A stretch of 64,000 nucleotides of DNA, taken from NCBI RefSeq assembly GCF_963924675.1, contig NC_089226.1:40689124-40753123 (forward strand), read 5' to 3'. The position numbers and the translations under genes were made by a program. This document shows, one piece after another, positions 1-11,094 of the stretch (positions are counted from its first letter, which is position 1; every line of letters starts with the position of its first letter). The notes under the pieces are model-generated. The model saw only the letters and a program-made list of their open reading frames with translations, was not told the DNA's origin and made no database searches. Source of the stretch: Phocoena phocoena (Eukaryota > Chordata > Mammalia > Artiodactyla > Phocoenidae).

Positions 1-92
1 TTCCCTGTGCTATATAGTAGGTCCTTGTTGCTCATCTATTTTATATATAGTAGTGTGTATATGTTAATCCCAATTTATCCCTTCTCCCCTTA
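1..92 (-). mobile_element. L1 LINE 3'-UTR fragment
   Basis: The text (ctatatagtaggtccttg, then a tatagtagtgtgtatatg stretch) matches the 3'-UTR block repeated in the L1 tails near 11.9, 25.5 and 27.1 kb of this window, in the same minus orientation. It enters from the left window edge and stops at about 92, so the A-tail end lies outside. Confidence 0.8.
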
Positions 93-912
93 AATTATAT
101 TGATGAGGAATATTTCATTTGTGACAGAGATGGAAAAACACTATGTTTTCTTTTACTTCATTCATTCTTTTCCTCAATCATTTACTTGCTCATTATTTTC
201 ATCCACTCAACAAAATCTGATGTGGCTGAGGTGTTTCTATATTAAGACGTTATTAAGGAAATACTGTATTTTCAGGTGGTCTGACTTCCGATTGATCTTA
301 AATCACTTACACAAATCTAGCAACTTTTAGGATCCAAATGCAATCTGGGGAAATGTTTCCCCGATGAAAGGGAAATGAAGAACTCTGGAGTAGCCATGAG
401 AATGAAACCACAATCCAAGGCGGTTCTTTTGAGAAAATTTTAATTGTGAGTGAATGAATGCTCTTTGTCATTAATATAGATCTTGTCCATATAAACAGAG
501 AAAAACCACTGAGGCAATGTTATAGATTTAAAAGAATAAAAGGGAAAAGGAACAGAAGAGAAACAAAGAAGAAAGAAAAGGAAGAAAACATTAAATAAAA
601 CAAGAGGAGGTCCCCACTCTGAGCAATGCGAATACGCATTAAGCTACTTCTCAGCTCAGGATAAAATAAACTCTTCAACTGCACCAAAATAATGTGCCGA
701 CACAATAGGTACAGAGAACCAGCCTGAACTATGTCCTAAGGCAAAGTTTACCTTTGCTTGAAAACTCTTTCAGAATTCGGTTCCATTTATATATTCAGTT
801 CTGTTTAGCTAATTTCTCAGACATTTATTGAGTCTTAAAATAGGGTAGGCCTATTCAATCTATGCACGCTGTTAAAACTGTCTCTTACCAATTAGTTCCA
901 AAAATATTTGGA
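93..912. other. No gene or repeat recognised
   Basis: AT-rich sequence; short open frames only, none resembling a known protein. A purine-rich tract (540-605) is simple low-complexity DNA. Confidence 0.5.
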
Positions 913-941
913 GACACACACACACACAAACACACACACAC
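913..941. repeat. (AC)n microsatellite
   Basis: Alternating AC with one AA interruption, directly visible. Confidence 0.95.
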
Positions 942-1261
942 GCCTACATTTTTATTACTTTTAAATAACCCTAATCAAGTGTGCCACTTCCTTGTGATTA
1001 CTGTCTTTTCTTTTCCTAAAAAAATTGGAAACCAGAGATGTCAAGTCTTACACAAACAGCTAAAAGTAACTATAATAAAACTGATTCAATAAAACTGTGA
1101 AATTGGGTAACTTGATTTTCTTTGCTTTCATGACTTGCCTTTCCTGTAACATCATTTAATTTCCTCATTTGTTGAGCACTTACTGTCAGGCATTAATAAA
1201 CCTTTTCTCAGAAAATATTTTGATATCAGTTATTTATTTACTTATTTATTTGTTTATTTAC

Positions 1262-1757
1262 TTACAAGTGAATATCTATCCATCTGAAACACGAGGGAAG
1301 GGGACAGGGCACAACCTTTAAAAGAATGACATAGCCATAGGACATGACAAAAACTGGTTCTAACCAACTAGGTCCAAGATGGTAGAAGACTGACTTCCAG
1401 TAGACCTTGAGCCTCATTATACACTCATTGTAATACATTAGCATCTACATGACACACCCACCAGCGCCATGACAGTTCTGAGGACAACCATAAAAGGCCA
1501 AAAAGTGGGCGGTGGCCCAGTTCCTGGAAATCTCCACCCCCTCCCCAAATAATTGCAATAATCCTCCCACTCATTAGCCTATGAAATTACCCAGCCCATA
1601 AAAACTAGCCATGCCATATTTCAAGGCTCTCTCTCGCCTACTGAGATGACCCACACTCTGTGGAGTGTGTTTCTCTCTAAATAAATCCACTTCTTACCTA
1701 TAACTTTGCCTCTCACTGAATTCTTTCTGTGACAAGACATCAAGAACCTCAAATTCA
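1262..1757 (+). mobile_element. Solo LTR of an endogenous retrovirus
   Basis: LTR-like order is visible on the plus strand: a U3-like stretch, a TATA-like ATAAAA at 1598-1603, a pyrimidine-rich R region and a polyadenylation signal AATAAA at 1680-1685, ending near attca at 1757. No internal retroviral coding sequence follows. The text resembles mammalian ERV LTRs with the same ..cattagcctatgaaatta.. block. The exact left end and flanking duplication were not resolved. Confidence 0.7.
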
Positions 1758-1765
1758 CCGGGAAC

Positions 1766-1767
<2 letters not shown>

Positions 1768-1814
<47 letters not shown>
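1768..1814. repeat. (ATCT)n microsatellite
   Basis: About eleven uninterrupted tetranucleotide units immediately 3' of the solo LTR; likely length-polymorphic. Confidence 0.97.
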
Positions 1815-1931
1815 TCTTTTAAGTGCCAGGCTAGGTACTGGTGTTTCACCAATAAACAAGATAAATATATTTACAGTCCAAGAGTATGGTCTGTAAATCA
1901 ATGTGTTGCCTTCCCCAGGGTATCTACTTTT

Positions 1932-2242
1932 TTTTTTTTTTTTTTTTTTTAAATTAATTTTATTTATTTTTATGTTTATTTTTGGCTGTGTTGGGTCTTC
2001 GTTTCTGTGCGAGGGCTTTCTCTAGTTGCGGCGAGCGGGGGCCACTCTTCATCGCGGTGCGCGGGCCTCTCACTATCGCTGCCTCTCTTGTTGCAGAGCA
2101 CAGGCTCCAGCCGCACAGGCTCAGTAGTTGTGGCTCACGGGCCCAGTTGCTCCGCAGCATGTGGGATCTTCCCAGACCAGGGCTAGAACCCATGTCCCCT
2201 GCATTGGCAGGCAGACTCTAAACCACTGCGCCACCAGGGAAG
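1932..2242 (-). mobile_element. CHR-type tRNA-derived SINE, long form
   Basis: Minus-strand copy with the head ggcttccctggtggcgcag and a long 3' tail region (gaagacccaacacagccaaa) before A-rich sequence. It is flanked by a 19-bp target-site duplication (ccccagggtatctactttt at 1913-1931 and 2243-2261). Open frames across it are not genes. Confidence 0.97.
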
Positions 2243-2349
2243 CCCCAGGGTATCTACTTTTAAACTCTCCCAGATTGCAGAATAAAAGGCTTCGAGCTGT
2301 AAAAAATCGGAGTAAAAAAACTATTTCCCTACCCTCTTATCATAGTGTC

Positions 2350-2880
2350 TGAGGCCTGAGAATTAAACTGACAAAAGACAGACTAAGAGAAGAAAAGTCA
2401 TACCCATTTTATTTGATGTTAATATTTTAATTTTTAGCGCATAGAGACCTTCGCAGAAAAGAAATGAAGACCCAAAGAGGTGGTTAGACCTGGGGGCTTA
2501 TATACCATTTTAACAAAGGGCGATATATTTGTAGAAAAATGACAAGACAAAGGAAAAGGGGTTTGGGCTTCTGGGAGCGGTAAATTGTGGGAAGGTAAAT
2601 ATATAGGGAAAACTAATGGAAGATAAGTGTTATTTTAGTAAGACTTGTTTGTGCAGACCCATCTCGGGGCTGACTTTCTATCTCCATTGGTAAGGGTTGT
2701 TCTCCACCTTGTACGAGAGAGAGGAAGGAGAAAATGTTCCCAAAGGAAACTTTTTAATCTGCTTTTAGGCAGATAGGGGGAGGGCAAAGAGCTCCTTCCA
2801 TGTTTGCTGCTTCTTAATTTCTTCAGCTCAAAAATAATCCTTATGCCAAAGTGGCATATTTTGGAGTGGCATATTCTGAC
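2350..2880 (-). mobile_element. Solo-LTR-like remnant, minus strand
   Basis: Read on the minus strand it has LTR order: U3-like text, a TATA-like box (gtatataagcc, complement of about 2497-2506) and AATAAA about 90 bases downstream (complement of 2408-2413). Family not assigned; boundaries approximate. No coding remnant is attached. Confidence 0.5.
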
Positions 2881-3274
2881 CCCTTTCAGTACCTTATTAA
2901 AGGACTCCTTATATTAAAGGGGTGGGATATTGGGGCCTGGAGACTGAATGGATGGGGACCACATCCCCATCTGGATAAAGGCATTAGGAAGGTGGAGGCT
3001 TTCTTTCTGGAACAAGTTACTGGTTATCTGCACAGCATACTCTCCAGTAAACCTTCTGCGATGGTTTCTTCTAAGCTGTTGAATTTGCCTTCTTCTTTTA
3101 ATCAGACTTTAATTTGGGCTTCTATTCACTGAACTCCCTGGTTCCACCCCAGTGTTATGCTCTTCGTTTTCCATCTCCCCTGTCTTCCCCACACTCCACC
3201 CCCGTGACCTGGTGGAGCTAATTTCCTTGGGCTGTGAGCTTTCCTATTGGTTATGAATGTAGGTGAAAAGAGGG

Positions 3275-3425
3275 CCTTGGAGACAGCAAATCAGCACTCC
3301 TTAGTCTATAACTCAGTGACCTTGGGCAACTTACCTAATTTTCTAAACCTAGTTGCTTCAGCTGCAAAAGGCGGTGCTAATAACTTCTGCCCCAATGTCT
3401 CTGTGAGAATTATATGTATGAGAAA
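3275..3425 (+). repeat. MIR SINE remnant
   Basis: Core-SINE text (gtgaccttgggcaacttac, then a cttcagctgcaaaa stretch) in plus orientation. Confidence 0.7.
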
Positions 3426-3436
3426 CTCTCAACTAA

Positions 3437-3700
3437 TAATAGCTAGCGTTTATTGCGTACTATGGAATGCCAGGCACTTTTCTAAATACCTGAAGTGTAT
3501 TTATCTCAGTAAATCATTAACAGAAATTGTATAAGTAGAAATCATTCTTTTCAATCTCCTTTTTTAGAGGAGGAAATTGGGGGCAGAGGGGAAGCAGAGA
3601 CACCTGAGGTCATATGGTTATTTAGGTGCTAGAGCTGGGTTTGGGATCCAATCTGTCGGTCTCCAGACTTCTGTTTGTAACCCCTATCTTATTGGCAGCC
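3437..3700 (-). repeat. MIR SINE remnant
   Basis: Reverse MIR: aataatagctagcgtttattg, then gaggaggaaattg..gcagaggggaagcagag and the tRNA-related end near 3650. Confidence 0.75.
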
Positions 3701-4394
3701 AGCACAGGCTAATATTCTCTCATTTCTTTGAGTGTTTCCAATGCTTGCCTACCGGCCTCCTGGTCCTCTCTGCGGACCCCTACTGGACACCAACACAACA
3801 GCACCAGTAGTCCCTTGGGCCACCGAGGGCTCCCTTTCATTAAAGCTTGTGGCAGATGAAACCTGGCAGGAACCTTCTCCTCAGGGATCCCCCTCTCCCT
3901 GCCCTATTGCATCACACCAGCAATCGCCAGTCTCTGCCCACAGGTCTAACCAGCTGCAGAAAACCTGAGTCTCTGGAAGGCAAACACGAAAGCTCACAGG
4001 GTCTGGCGTTCAGATCCTTCTCTTCCAGTTTTGACCCAACTCCCCAGAACAGTCACTTAGACATAGTGCAGCGAAACTGGTTTGATGAGTGATTTCCAGG
4101 CTTCGGTTTGTTCTCTCTCCTGATATCTGTTCTCACGTAGCTGAAGGCCGGTGGACTGGAAGAATAAGAAACTCTCTTTGCGGAGCCCAATGAGAAGAAA
4201 CTACCAGAGGTCAACTTCAGCTCCATGCAGAGGAGACTTTTTAAATTTTTCTTCAACAATTGAGTTTGTTTCCATCTATAGAACGGGCTCTCAGAAGGAT
4301 GGGCTCTCTGTCTGTGGAAGTGTTCAGGCCCAAGGAGGACTCCTAGTCCAAGGCACTGGAACGTCATGGTTCCCATAAAAGCAATGTGGACTTT

Positions 4395-4545
4395 GAAATC
4401 AAGTTGAGCTGGGATCCCAGCAACACAACTTTCTTGTGCATTGAATGAGTCACTTAATCTTGCTGAGTTTCCTTGTGTATGAAACGGAGTAAGGGCTGGG
4501 GAGAGGGTTGAATGATATGGCACCTTGACTGGTGCCACACTTAGA
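4395..4545 (+). repeat. MIR SINE remnant
   Basis: Degenerate MIR core (gagtcacttaatcttgctgag then tgtatgaaacggag). Confidence 0.5.
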
Positions 4546-4559
4546 GGGCACTCAACAGA

Positions 4560-4690
4560 TGGTGTTTATTTATTTAACTGACACTCGTAGAGGCCTTATT
4601 ATGTGTCAGACATTATTCCAATTGCCTTGCAAATATTAACTTACTGATTCTCATGATAGTCTTATGAGGTAGTACTCTTTATTATATCTG
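4560..4690 (-). repeat. MIR SINE remnant
   Basis: Reverse MIR 3' half (ttattatgtgtcagacatt then ctcatgatagtcttatgagg). Confidence 0.65.
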
Positions 4691-5158
4691 GGTGGAATAT
4701 TGGATGCAGTGATTTCTAAAGTCCTTTCCAACTCTGAGAGTCTATGACCAGGATCTTGACATGGTGATGCTAATAACAGATCCAGCCGGGCAGCTCTTGG
4801 TGAACAGAACTGATTCTCGAAGGACTGTTTGATTATATTAGCTACTAGCTTTCCTGATCCTAAGGGTCAGGCATTTAGATGGATGCACTCCTCAACTCTC
4901 ATACAGCTCAGGGCCCATGAAAATACCTCCCAATCAAGCATTTTCTCCCTTACAGTCAAGTCCATTAACAAAATTTTCCAGTGTCTTTGAAAGCATACTC
5001 TGCCTGCCTGGAAAAATGTTCTCCTTTTCCCCCTTCTCTCCCTTCTCTGCCTTCTTTTGCTTCTTATAATTAATTGCTACCATGTACTTAAGTGTGCCAA
5101 GATCCATGTTAAACTATACACATGTATGTGCATATCTATACACATACATATATACATA
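4691..5158. other. No gene or repeat recognised
   Basis: Ordinary non-coding sequence; a short (TACA)-rich run at 5127-5167 precedes the SINE insertion point. Confidence 0.5.
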
Positions 5159-5173
5159 CATACACACATTTTT

Positions 5174-5384
5174 TTTTTTTTTTTTTTTTTTTGCGTTACG
5201 CGGGCCTCTCAATGCTGCGGCCTCTCCCGCCGCGGAGCACAGGCTCCGGACGCGCAGGCCCAGCGGCCATGGCTCACGGGCCCAGCCGCTCCGCGGCACG
5301 TGGGATCCTCCCGGACCGGGGCACGAACCCGCGTCCCCTGCATCGGCAGGCGGACTCCCAACCACCGCGCCACCAGGGAAGCCC
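5174..5384 (-). mobile_element. Young CHR SINE, short (~200-bp) form
   Basis: Nearly all CpG dinucleotides expected in the family are still intact (CpG-rich over the whole body), a long pure poly-T (minus-strand A tail) is present, and the flanking 15-bp duplication catacacacattttt (5159-5173 and 5385-5399) is perfect. These three features mark one of the youngest insertions in the window. Overlapping open frames on both strands are SINE artefacts. Confidence 0.97.
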
Positions 5385-5399
5385 CATACACACATTTTT

Positions 5400-6019
5400 G
5401 AGTGATGTGAAACACTTGTGTTTTGGTAAATTCTTAAATATGGTCCAGTCTGATTTCATTCAGGCCCTTTGCTTATTTCCATAGCTGCTTTATGTGCCTG
5501 GGATCTGTTCCTGTCCCCGAAGATCCCTTCCTCCCTGTCTGGGAGCCCCTGCTCCAGCTAAGTAAATAGCAAAACTCAGGTTTCCCCTGACAACTTTCTC
5601 ATTATTTAGAAGAAAGGAAAAGTGCTTTATAATGAAAGGTGATCAAAACAAGATTGAGGTAAAAGACAAGGCAATCAGAAGGTAGAAAATGAATATGGCA
5701 TCTAAAGAACTGCATAAGGCTGTGAGAGACCAGGCCAGTACAAGCTGGTAATTATGTGTTAAGACTGAAGAATTACTCACAAGCTAACATTTTGCATGAT
5801 GGATTTTCTGTGAGTAAATGCATGGGTCGTTTTTTTTTGTTGTTGTTGCTCTCATAGATTTTTTTTTAAACCAGAAACATAGCCTAGAAGGAGGGAGGAA
5901 TAAAAGGAGAATCATTCCTTCATTCTTGATATAATCACACTTATCATCCTACTAATGTCTTAGTCACCAAAGTCCTCATAGTGCCCTGGATCTAATGTAC
6001 CCGGACTGTACTACCCTGA
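5400..6019. other. No gene or repeat recognised
   Basis: Non-coding; nothing identified. Confidence 0.4.
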
Positions 6020-6590
6020 GACAGGTCAGGGACAGAGGGAGGCAGCTCATCAGCCAAGAACAAACGTCACACACCACCCGTGATGTCTAAAGTCCTGCAT
6101 GGATGAGTCTGCGTGTGAGACAGGCTGGGACCTGGGACACTCTACCAGAGTGCTTGCACCCGGACAAAGTCTCCTCAAGCAACAGAATACAAAGAAACTA
6201 TAAAGGCCTAAAGGTAACTGCACGCAGGCATGGTTGGGGCAATGATGAACAATAGGATACCAAAAGGCCACAAACCAACTGCCATTTCTGAGGTGCTGGG
6301 AGCAAAAGCAGGGTATTGTGCATGATCCCTGAACACAGCACCATGATGGAGGGGGGGCAGACCACCTAAGCCACACCTCCTGCCCAACCCACCCATCCCC
6401 CCCACCCTCTCCCCATTTAAGGGACCAGCTCCCCACTGCCCCTGGTTGGGGAGCGAGAAAGAACACCTGCTTCTTGTTTTTGGTCCCTTGTGCTGTAGCA
6501 TAGCCCCTATAAAGCCTTGCCCGAAATTCTCATCTGGCCTTATTAATTTCTACTGATTAGAGAGTTCAAGAGCCTGGGGTGGTAACACAT
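6020..6590 (+). mobile_element. Solo LTR of an endogenous retrovirus
   Basis: Plus-strand LTR-like arrangement: U3-like text, TATA-like catttaag near 6414-6421, and a signal region tagcccctataaagccttgc in which a canonical AATAAA has probably become TATAAA (about 6508-6513), followed by the typical ..ctactgattagagag.. U5-like end. No internal proviral sequence seen. Boundaries approximate. Confidence 0.65.
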
Positions 6591-7893
6591 GGGTCCCCAA
6601 CTGGAATCTAGATGTGATCATCCGTCTTCTTGCAGATGGCCAAAAGCTCTTTTTATAAACTTTGGGCCTGAGACATTTGCTAGGAAAACAATTAAGCTTT
6701 TTATTGCCTGTCATTCTTTTAGCTTGATGGAGAGATGCTGGACTGTGTCAATAAAAGCAACACTATTAATGCAATAAGACTAAAAATAAATTAAAAAACA
6801 AAAATATCAACAATAGTTTAAAACAGACACAGTCTGTGGCACACTGAAGATAGGTGAATTTTAATCTCAGATTGGGTTGGATCTACCTAAATGAAAGTGG
6901 GATCATATCTTCGGGCTACAAGGAGGCAATATTTTTAGATAGCGCTCATATATATCTTCACTGAAGGCCTCAACCCCACATTGAGTTGATTGCTTTTTCC
7001 TTATATTTATTAAATTTAAGAGCAAATATTTGTTTCCATGCCTATTTCCTCTACTATACCAGTGGTTCCTAGAGAGAAATAATCACATCTTATTTATTTC
7101 TGCATCTCCTACACGTGCTACATGGCCTCAAAAATTGAATGAATAACAAGGAGATTTAAATATTATTGACTAGTAGATATTGCCAAAATGTTTTATGGCA
7201 GATTAGACTGAGACACGTTAATTATTGCCATGATCATTCTAACATAGCCCACTCTCAATAATTCTATTTACTGAATTAAAAAAAAAAAACCCTGGTTTTA
7301 GTCTAAGGCTAAAATTTCTTAGAATGGGGAATGCCATGCATGTTTGGGGGAAGAAAGAAGCCAGAAGAAGGATGCCTGCATGGCCCACCTCTGGGACTGC
7401 AAAATGATTTTCAAATTATCCCAAGTCAGACATAATCAAAAAAGTAAATGTACTGGAGCGGAGTCAAATATCTGTAGCACAAGGCAAAGCATCTACAAAA
7501 ATCATCTTGTGCTCCAAATTCTACACAGTGTCATGCCACTCAATAATGTACATAATAGTGAATTAACTCTAATTATTAATACCAATAGTCCCATTCACTG
7601 AGAAATCAGTTTATAATAAAGAGTTATTTAGTTTCCAAGCTCCCGGGGCCATAGCCAAGCACCTACCTGCCAGAGAGGCAGTCATGGGGGATCACTATTA
7701 ATTATATGTCCTATTATTCCTCTTTCCCTAAGAAAGAGCAACAATATACGCTCCACATCTAATGAGGGCACGAAGGATCCATCCGTGCCCACCTCGCTAT
7801 TTCAGGTCCTTCTATCAGGGAGATTGTCCTGCGTTGGCACCTAGGACCACTCAGCAGGTAACACAGCTCCTTAAGAAGGCTTTAGAGCTGCAC
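6591..7893. other. No gene or repeat recognised
   Basis: AT-rich non-coding DNA with scattered A/T runs; short open frames show no familiar protein. Confidence 0.45.
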
Positions 7894-7905
7894 AGAAATT
7901 CCCTT

Positions 7906-8302
7906 TTATTTTTTTTTAAGAAAACATCTTTAATCTCACAGTACAGTACCTTGAAAAGTACAGTAGTGCAGTACAACAGCTGGCATACAGGGGCTGGCAT
8001 CGAGTGAACAGGCAAGAAGAGTTACTGACTGGAGGAGGGAGAGGAGGTGGGAGATGGTAGAGCTGAAGTATCGTCAGCAATAGGAGATGGAGGCCAGGCT
8101 GTAATTTTACTCACGCCTGATGTTGATGGTACAGGTTCTGGTTCCTTGCTGGATTCGATTCTGTCTACCCTCTTGAAAAAAAAAAAAAAACGATCCAGTG
8201 ATGTCTGGGTAATAGCTCTTTTTTTCTCGTCATAGACGACACGCTAGCCCTGTATTGCATTCTGAATGGCTGCTGCAACCTTCGTGTTCCATTCTATGTT
8301 CA
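7906..8302 (-). pseudogene. Tigger (pogo-like) transposase C-terminal remnant, apparently retroposed
   Basis: Read on the minus strand the sequence gives a recognisable run with VAAAIQNAIQ, VYDEKKRAITQTSLDRFF, RVDRIESSKEPEPVPSTSG and a Ser/Pro-rich tail ending in a stop. This resembles the C-terminal end of CENP-B/jerky-like Tigger transposases. An in-frame stop follows NAIQG, and a poly-A run (about 8176-8190 on the plus strand) stretches the Phe run after DRFF, so it is dead. A minus-strand A tail (poly-T at about 7905-7917) sits directly after the 3' end, and agaaattccctt occurs on both sides (7894-7905 and 8303-8314), so it looks like an L1-mobilised, 5'-truncated cDNA rather than a cut-and-paste copy. 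Family name is from memory of the motif and not certain. Confidence 0.6.
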
Positions 8303-8418
8303 AGAAATTCCCTTCTTGAGCTAATCTTTCTCACTGTGCTCCCAACCAAACTGTTTTTTTCTTGGGGGGGAGATTATAAAAGAGCCATGAATCATCCTTA
8401 AGTTGAACAAGACTTTTA

Positions 8419-8643
8419 CAGCTGTCTTTTATTTATTTATTTATTTATTTTGCGGTACGCGGGCTTCTCACTGTTGTGGCCTCTCCCGTTGCGGAGCACA
8501 GGCTCCGGACGCGCAGGCTCAGCGGCCATGGCTCACGGGCCCAGCCGCTCCGTGGCACGTGGGATCTTCCCGGACCGGGGCACGAACCCGTGTCCCCTGC
8601 ATCAGCAGGCGGACTCTCAACCACTGCGCCACCAGGGAAGCCC
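8419..8643 (-). mobile_element. CHR SINE, short form
   Basis: Head ggcttccctggtggcgcag on the minus strand; tail is (AAAT)n. Flanked by imperfect duplication tgaacaagactttta / tgaacaaggctttta (8404-8418, 8644-8658). Confidence 0.95.
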
Positions 8644-8658
8644 TGAACAAGGCTTTTA

Positions 8659-9058
8659 AAAAAAATTATGGTAAAATACATATAAAATGTATCATTTTAA
8701 CCATTTCAAAGTGTACAGTTTAATAGCATTCAGTTCATTCACGATGCTGGGCAAGCATCACCACTACCCAAGTCCTGAAGATTTTCATCACCCCAAAAGG
8801 AAACTCCATCACCATTAAGTAGTCACTCCCCATTCCCTCTTCCCCCACACGTGGCAAACACTAGTCTGCTTGTCCTCTCTATGGGTTTGCCTATTCTGAA
8901 TATTTCATATTCAGTCTGTGGCCTTTTGTGACTAGCTGCCTTCACTTAGCTAGGTTCATCCACTTTGTGGCATGTATTAGTACTTCATTTTTTTATGACT
9001 GAATAGTATTCCATTGTGTCACAGTTTGTTCTTTAGTTGATGAACATTGGGTTGTTTC
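8659..9058 (-). mobile_element. Old L1 (L1M-like) 3' fragment
   Basis: Text such as ttatggtaaaatacatat, ccatttcaaagtgtacagtt and actgaatagtattccattg is characteristic of mammalian-wide L1 3' ends, here minus strand. It hosts the younger L1 insertion at 9,075. Confidence 0.75.
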
Positions 9059-9074
9059 CATCAACCAGACTTTT

Positions 9075-9159
9075 TTTTCTTTTTAAAAATTTTTTATACA
9101 ATTTTTAAAGATTACTTTCCATTTATAGGTATTACAGAATATTGGCTCTATTCCCTGTT
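9075..9159 (-). mobile_element. Very short 5'-truncated L1 insertion
   Basis: An ~85-bp piece of artiodactyl L1 3' end (agattactttccatttatag, attggctctattccctg) flanked by a 16-bp duplication with one mismatch, catcaaccagactttt (9059-9074) and catcaaccagtctttt (9160-9175). Confidence 0.8.
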
Positions 9160-9254
9160 CATCAACCAGTCTTTTTAAGGAAAGCCCCTATGCATTATCT
9201 CCACCTCCTTAATCTAGTGGGGTCTGGCTTCTGCCCTAACAAGAATAACAGCCA

Positions 9255-9655
9255 GTATCGACAACAGCCGATGGTTATGGAGAGCTTGCTCTGTTCCAAG
9301 CATTGTGCACAGTGGTCTACAAGTATAACCCCACTTAATCCTCATAGGGCAAAAGCTTGTGCAGGTTAGTCTTATACCAGGCAGCCTAGCAGAGGGGCTG
9401 GGGACTGAAATCCAGCTGAGACTCCACTGGCTGTGTCCATCCTGTGGGAGAGGCACTGGGCTCCCCAGTGTGCACAAAAGCAACTGTGTCAACAGCACTT
9501 TGGGTAAATATTATCATTATTCACAACCTATACTTAAGGAAAGTGAGAATTAGAGAGTTTCCGTAATATTCAAGATTATACAAAGATCTAACAAAGAGGA
9601 AGACACCAGGGCTTAAACCCAGAGGCAACTGAGTCCATATCCTCTGCTACCATCC
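9255..9655 (-). repeat. MIR remnant, probably interrupted
   Basis: Reverse MIR pieces at both ends (ctctgttccaagcattgtg, near 9290; gaagacaccagggcttaaac near 9600) with ~160 bases between that do not fit. Confidence 0.45.
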
Positions 9656-10119
9656 TGTACCAGGATAACGTTGGAAAGGACTTCTGTGGTCTCCCTTCTT
9701 CTTCCAAGATTTTCTTCTACCATAATCCAAAGTAAAATATGTATTTTACACTGTGACCCAGTACCTAATGCACATATATAACAAAATAAATTTCATGAAA
9801 CTACACTTAACCTTAGTAACTGCAATGCACTTTTCCATTCTATTCCATTAAAAAAAATACTGGTGAAGCTCCACTAAATTGACTTCTAACAGACAGTCAC
9901 CCACACTTTAAAAACCATGGCTGAAAACTCAACCATCCATTTTTTCAGTCTTTTTGCACTTGAACTTCTGGTGACATTTGACACTGTTAGATGGACCTCT
10001 ACTTCCTGAAATTCAACCTGTTTTTGGATCACTCTCTCCTGGGCTTGAGAACACTTTTTCCAGCTCTTTCCCCACAGCTCCTAATCTCAGTTAATGCCTT
10101 CTCTACCTTTCTAATCTCT
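9656..10119. other. No gene or repeat recognised
   Basis: Non-coding; nothing identified with confidence. Confidence 0.4.
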
Positions 10120-11050
10120 CAAGGTATATAAAGAACTCTTACAACCAAAAGATAGAACAGACGCTTCAAAAAAGAATATATACAAATGAGCAAGCATGTG
10201 AAAAAAATTCTCAACGTCATTAGCCATCAAATAAATGAAAATTAAAACCACCGTGAAATACCACTACATATCCACAAGAATGTCTAAAATTGAAAAGGCC
10301 AACAATGCAAGTGTTGGCAAGGACATGGAGCAATGTATATTGCTGGTGGGAATACAAAATGGTGCAAACACTTTGGAGAATTGTTTGGCAGTTTCTTGTA
10401 AAGTTAAGTTTACATTTACCATGTGCTCTAGCAATTCACTCCTAGTTATTTCCCTGACGAGAAATAAAAACGCATTTCACACAGAGACTTGTACAGAAGT
10501 GTACATAACAGCTTCATTTGTGGTAGCCCCAAATGGAAACCAACAAAAACATCCATCAACAGGTGACCATTGGTACATATAAACAAATAGAATTTGGTAC
10601 TTCCACTCAACAGAATACTATTCAGCAAAACAAAGGCACAAACTACTGACAAAGAAAGTATTCTATATGAATTTCAAAAATATTATGCTGAGTGAAAGAA
10701 ACCACACACAAAAAAGAGTGCATACTGTAAGATTCTACCTATATGGAATTCTAGAAAAGAAAAAACTAAGTTCTAGGGACAGAAAACATATCAGTGTTTA
10801 TCTGGGTTGGGCGGTGTAGGGGAATTGTTTACTGACTGTCGAGGGCATAAGAGAACTTTTGAGATGATGAAAATACTTCATGTCTTGGTTGTGTGTATAT
10901 TATATATGTATTATATTATATATTATGTATATATTATATATATATTATATATGTGTATATGGGTATATATATTTGTCAAAACATCAAAACTATATACTTA
11001 AAATTGGCACATTTTAATTTTATGTAAAGCATAACTTTATAAAGTTAATT
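10120..11050 (+). mobile_element. Old L1 3' region, plus strand
   Basis: Contains diverged L1 ORF2 C-terminal and 3'-UTR text: ttagccatcaaataaatgaaa, tgctggtgggaatacaaaat, catccatcaacaggtgacc, tattatgctgagtgaaagaa. Many stops; interrupted by an AT-rich simple stretch at 10,895-10,970. The 115-residue open frame at 10,235-10,582 is a piece of this L1, not a gene. Confidence 0.8.
10895..10970. repeat. AT-rich simple repeat
   Basis: Alternating TA/TG sequence inside the old L1 3' end. Confidence 0.85.
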
Positions 11051-11094
11051 TAACCAGTCAACTGGAATTTTTAAAAAAGTGTTCAACCTCTTCC

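Noticed and set aside
4053..4538. 161-codon minus-strand open frame
   Set aside because: Overlaps a MIR remnant and has no recognisable domain or splice context.
5057..5484. Several 60-120-codon open frames on both strands
   Set aside because: All lie across the CHR SINE at 5,174-5,384. The same Arg/Pro/Ala-rich translations recur at every other SINE copy in the window.
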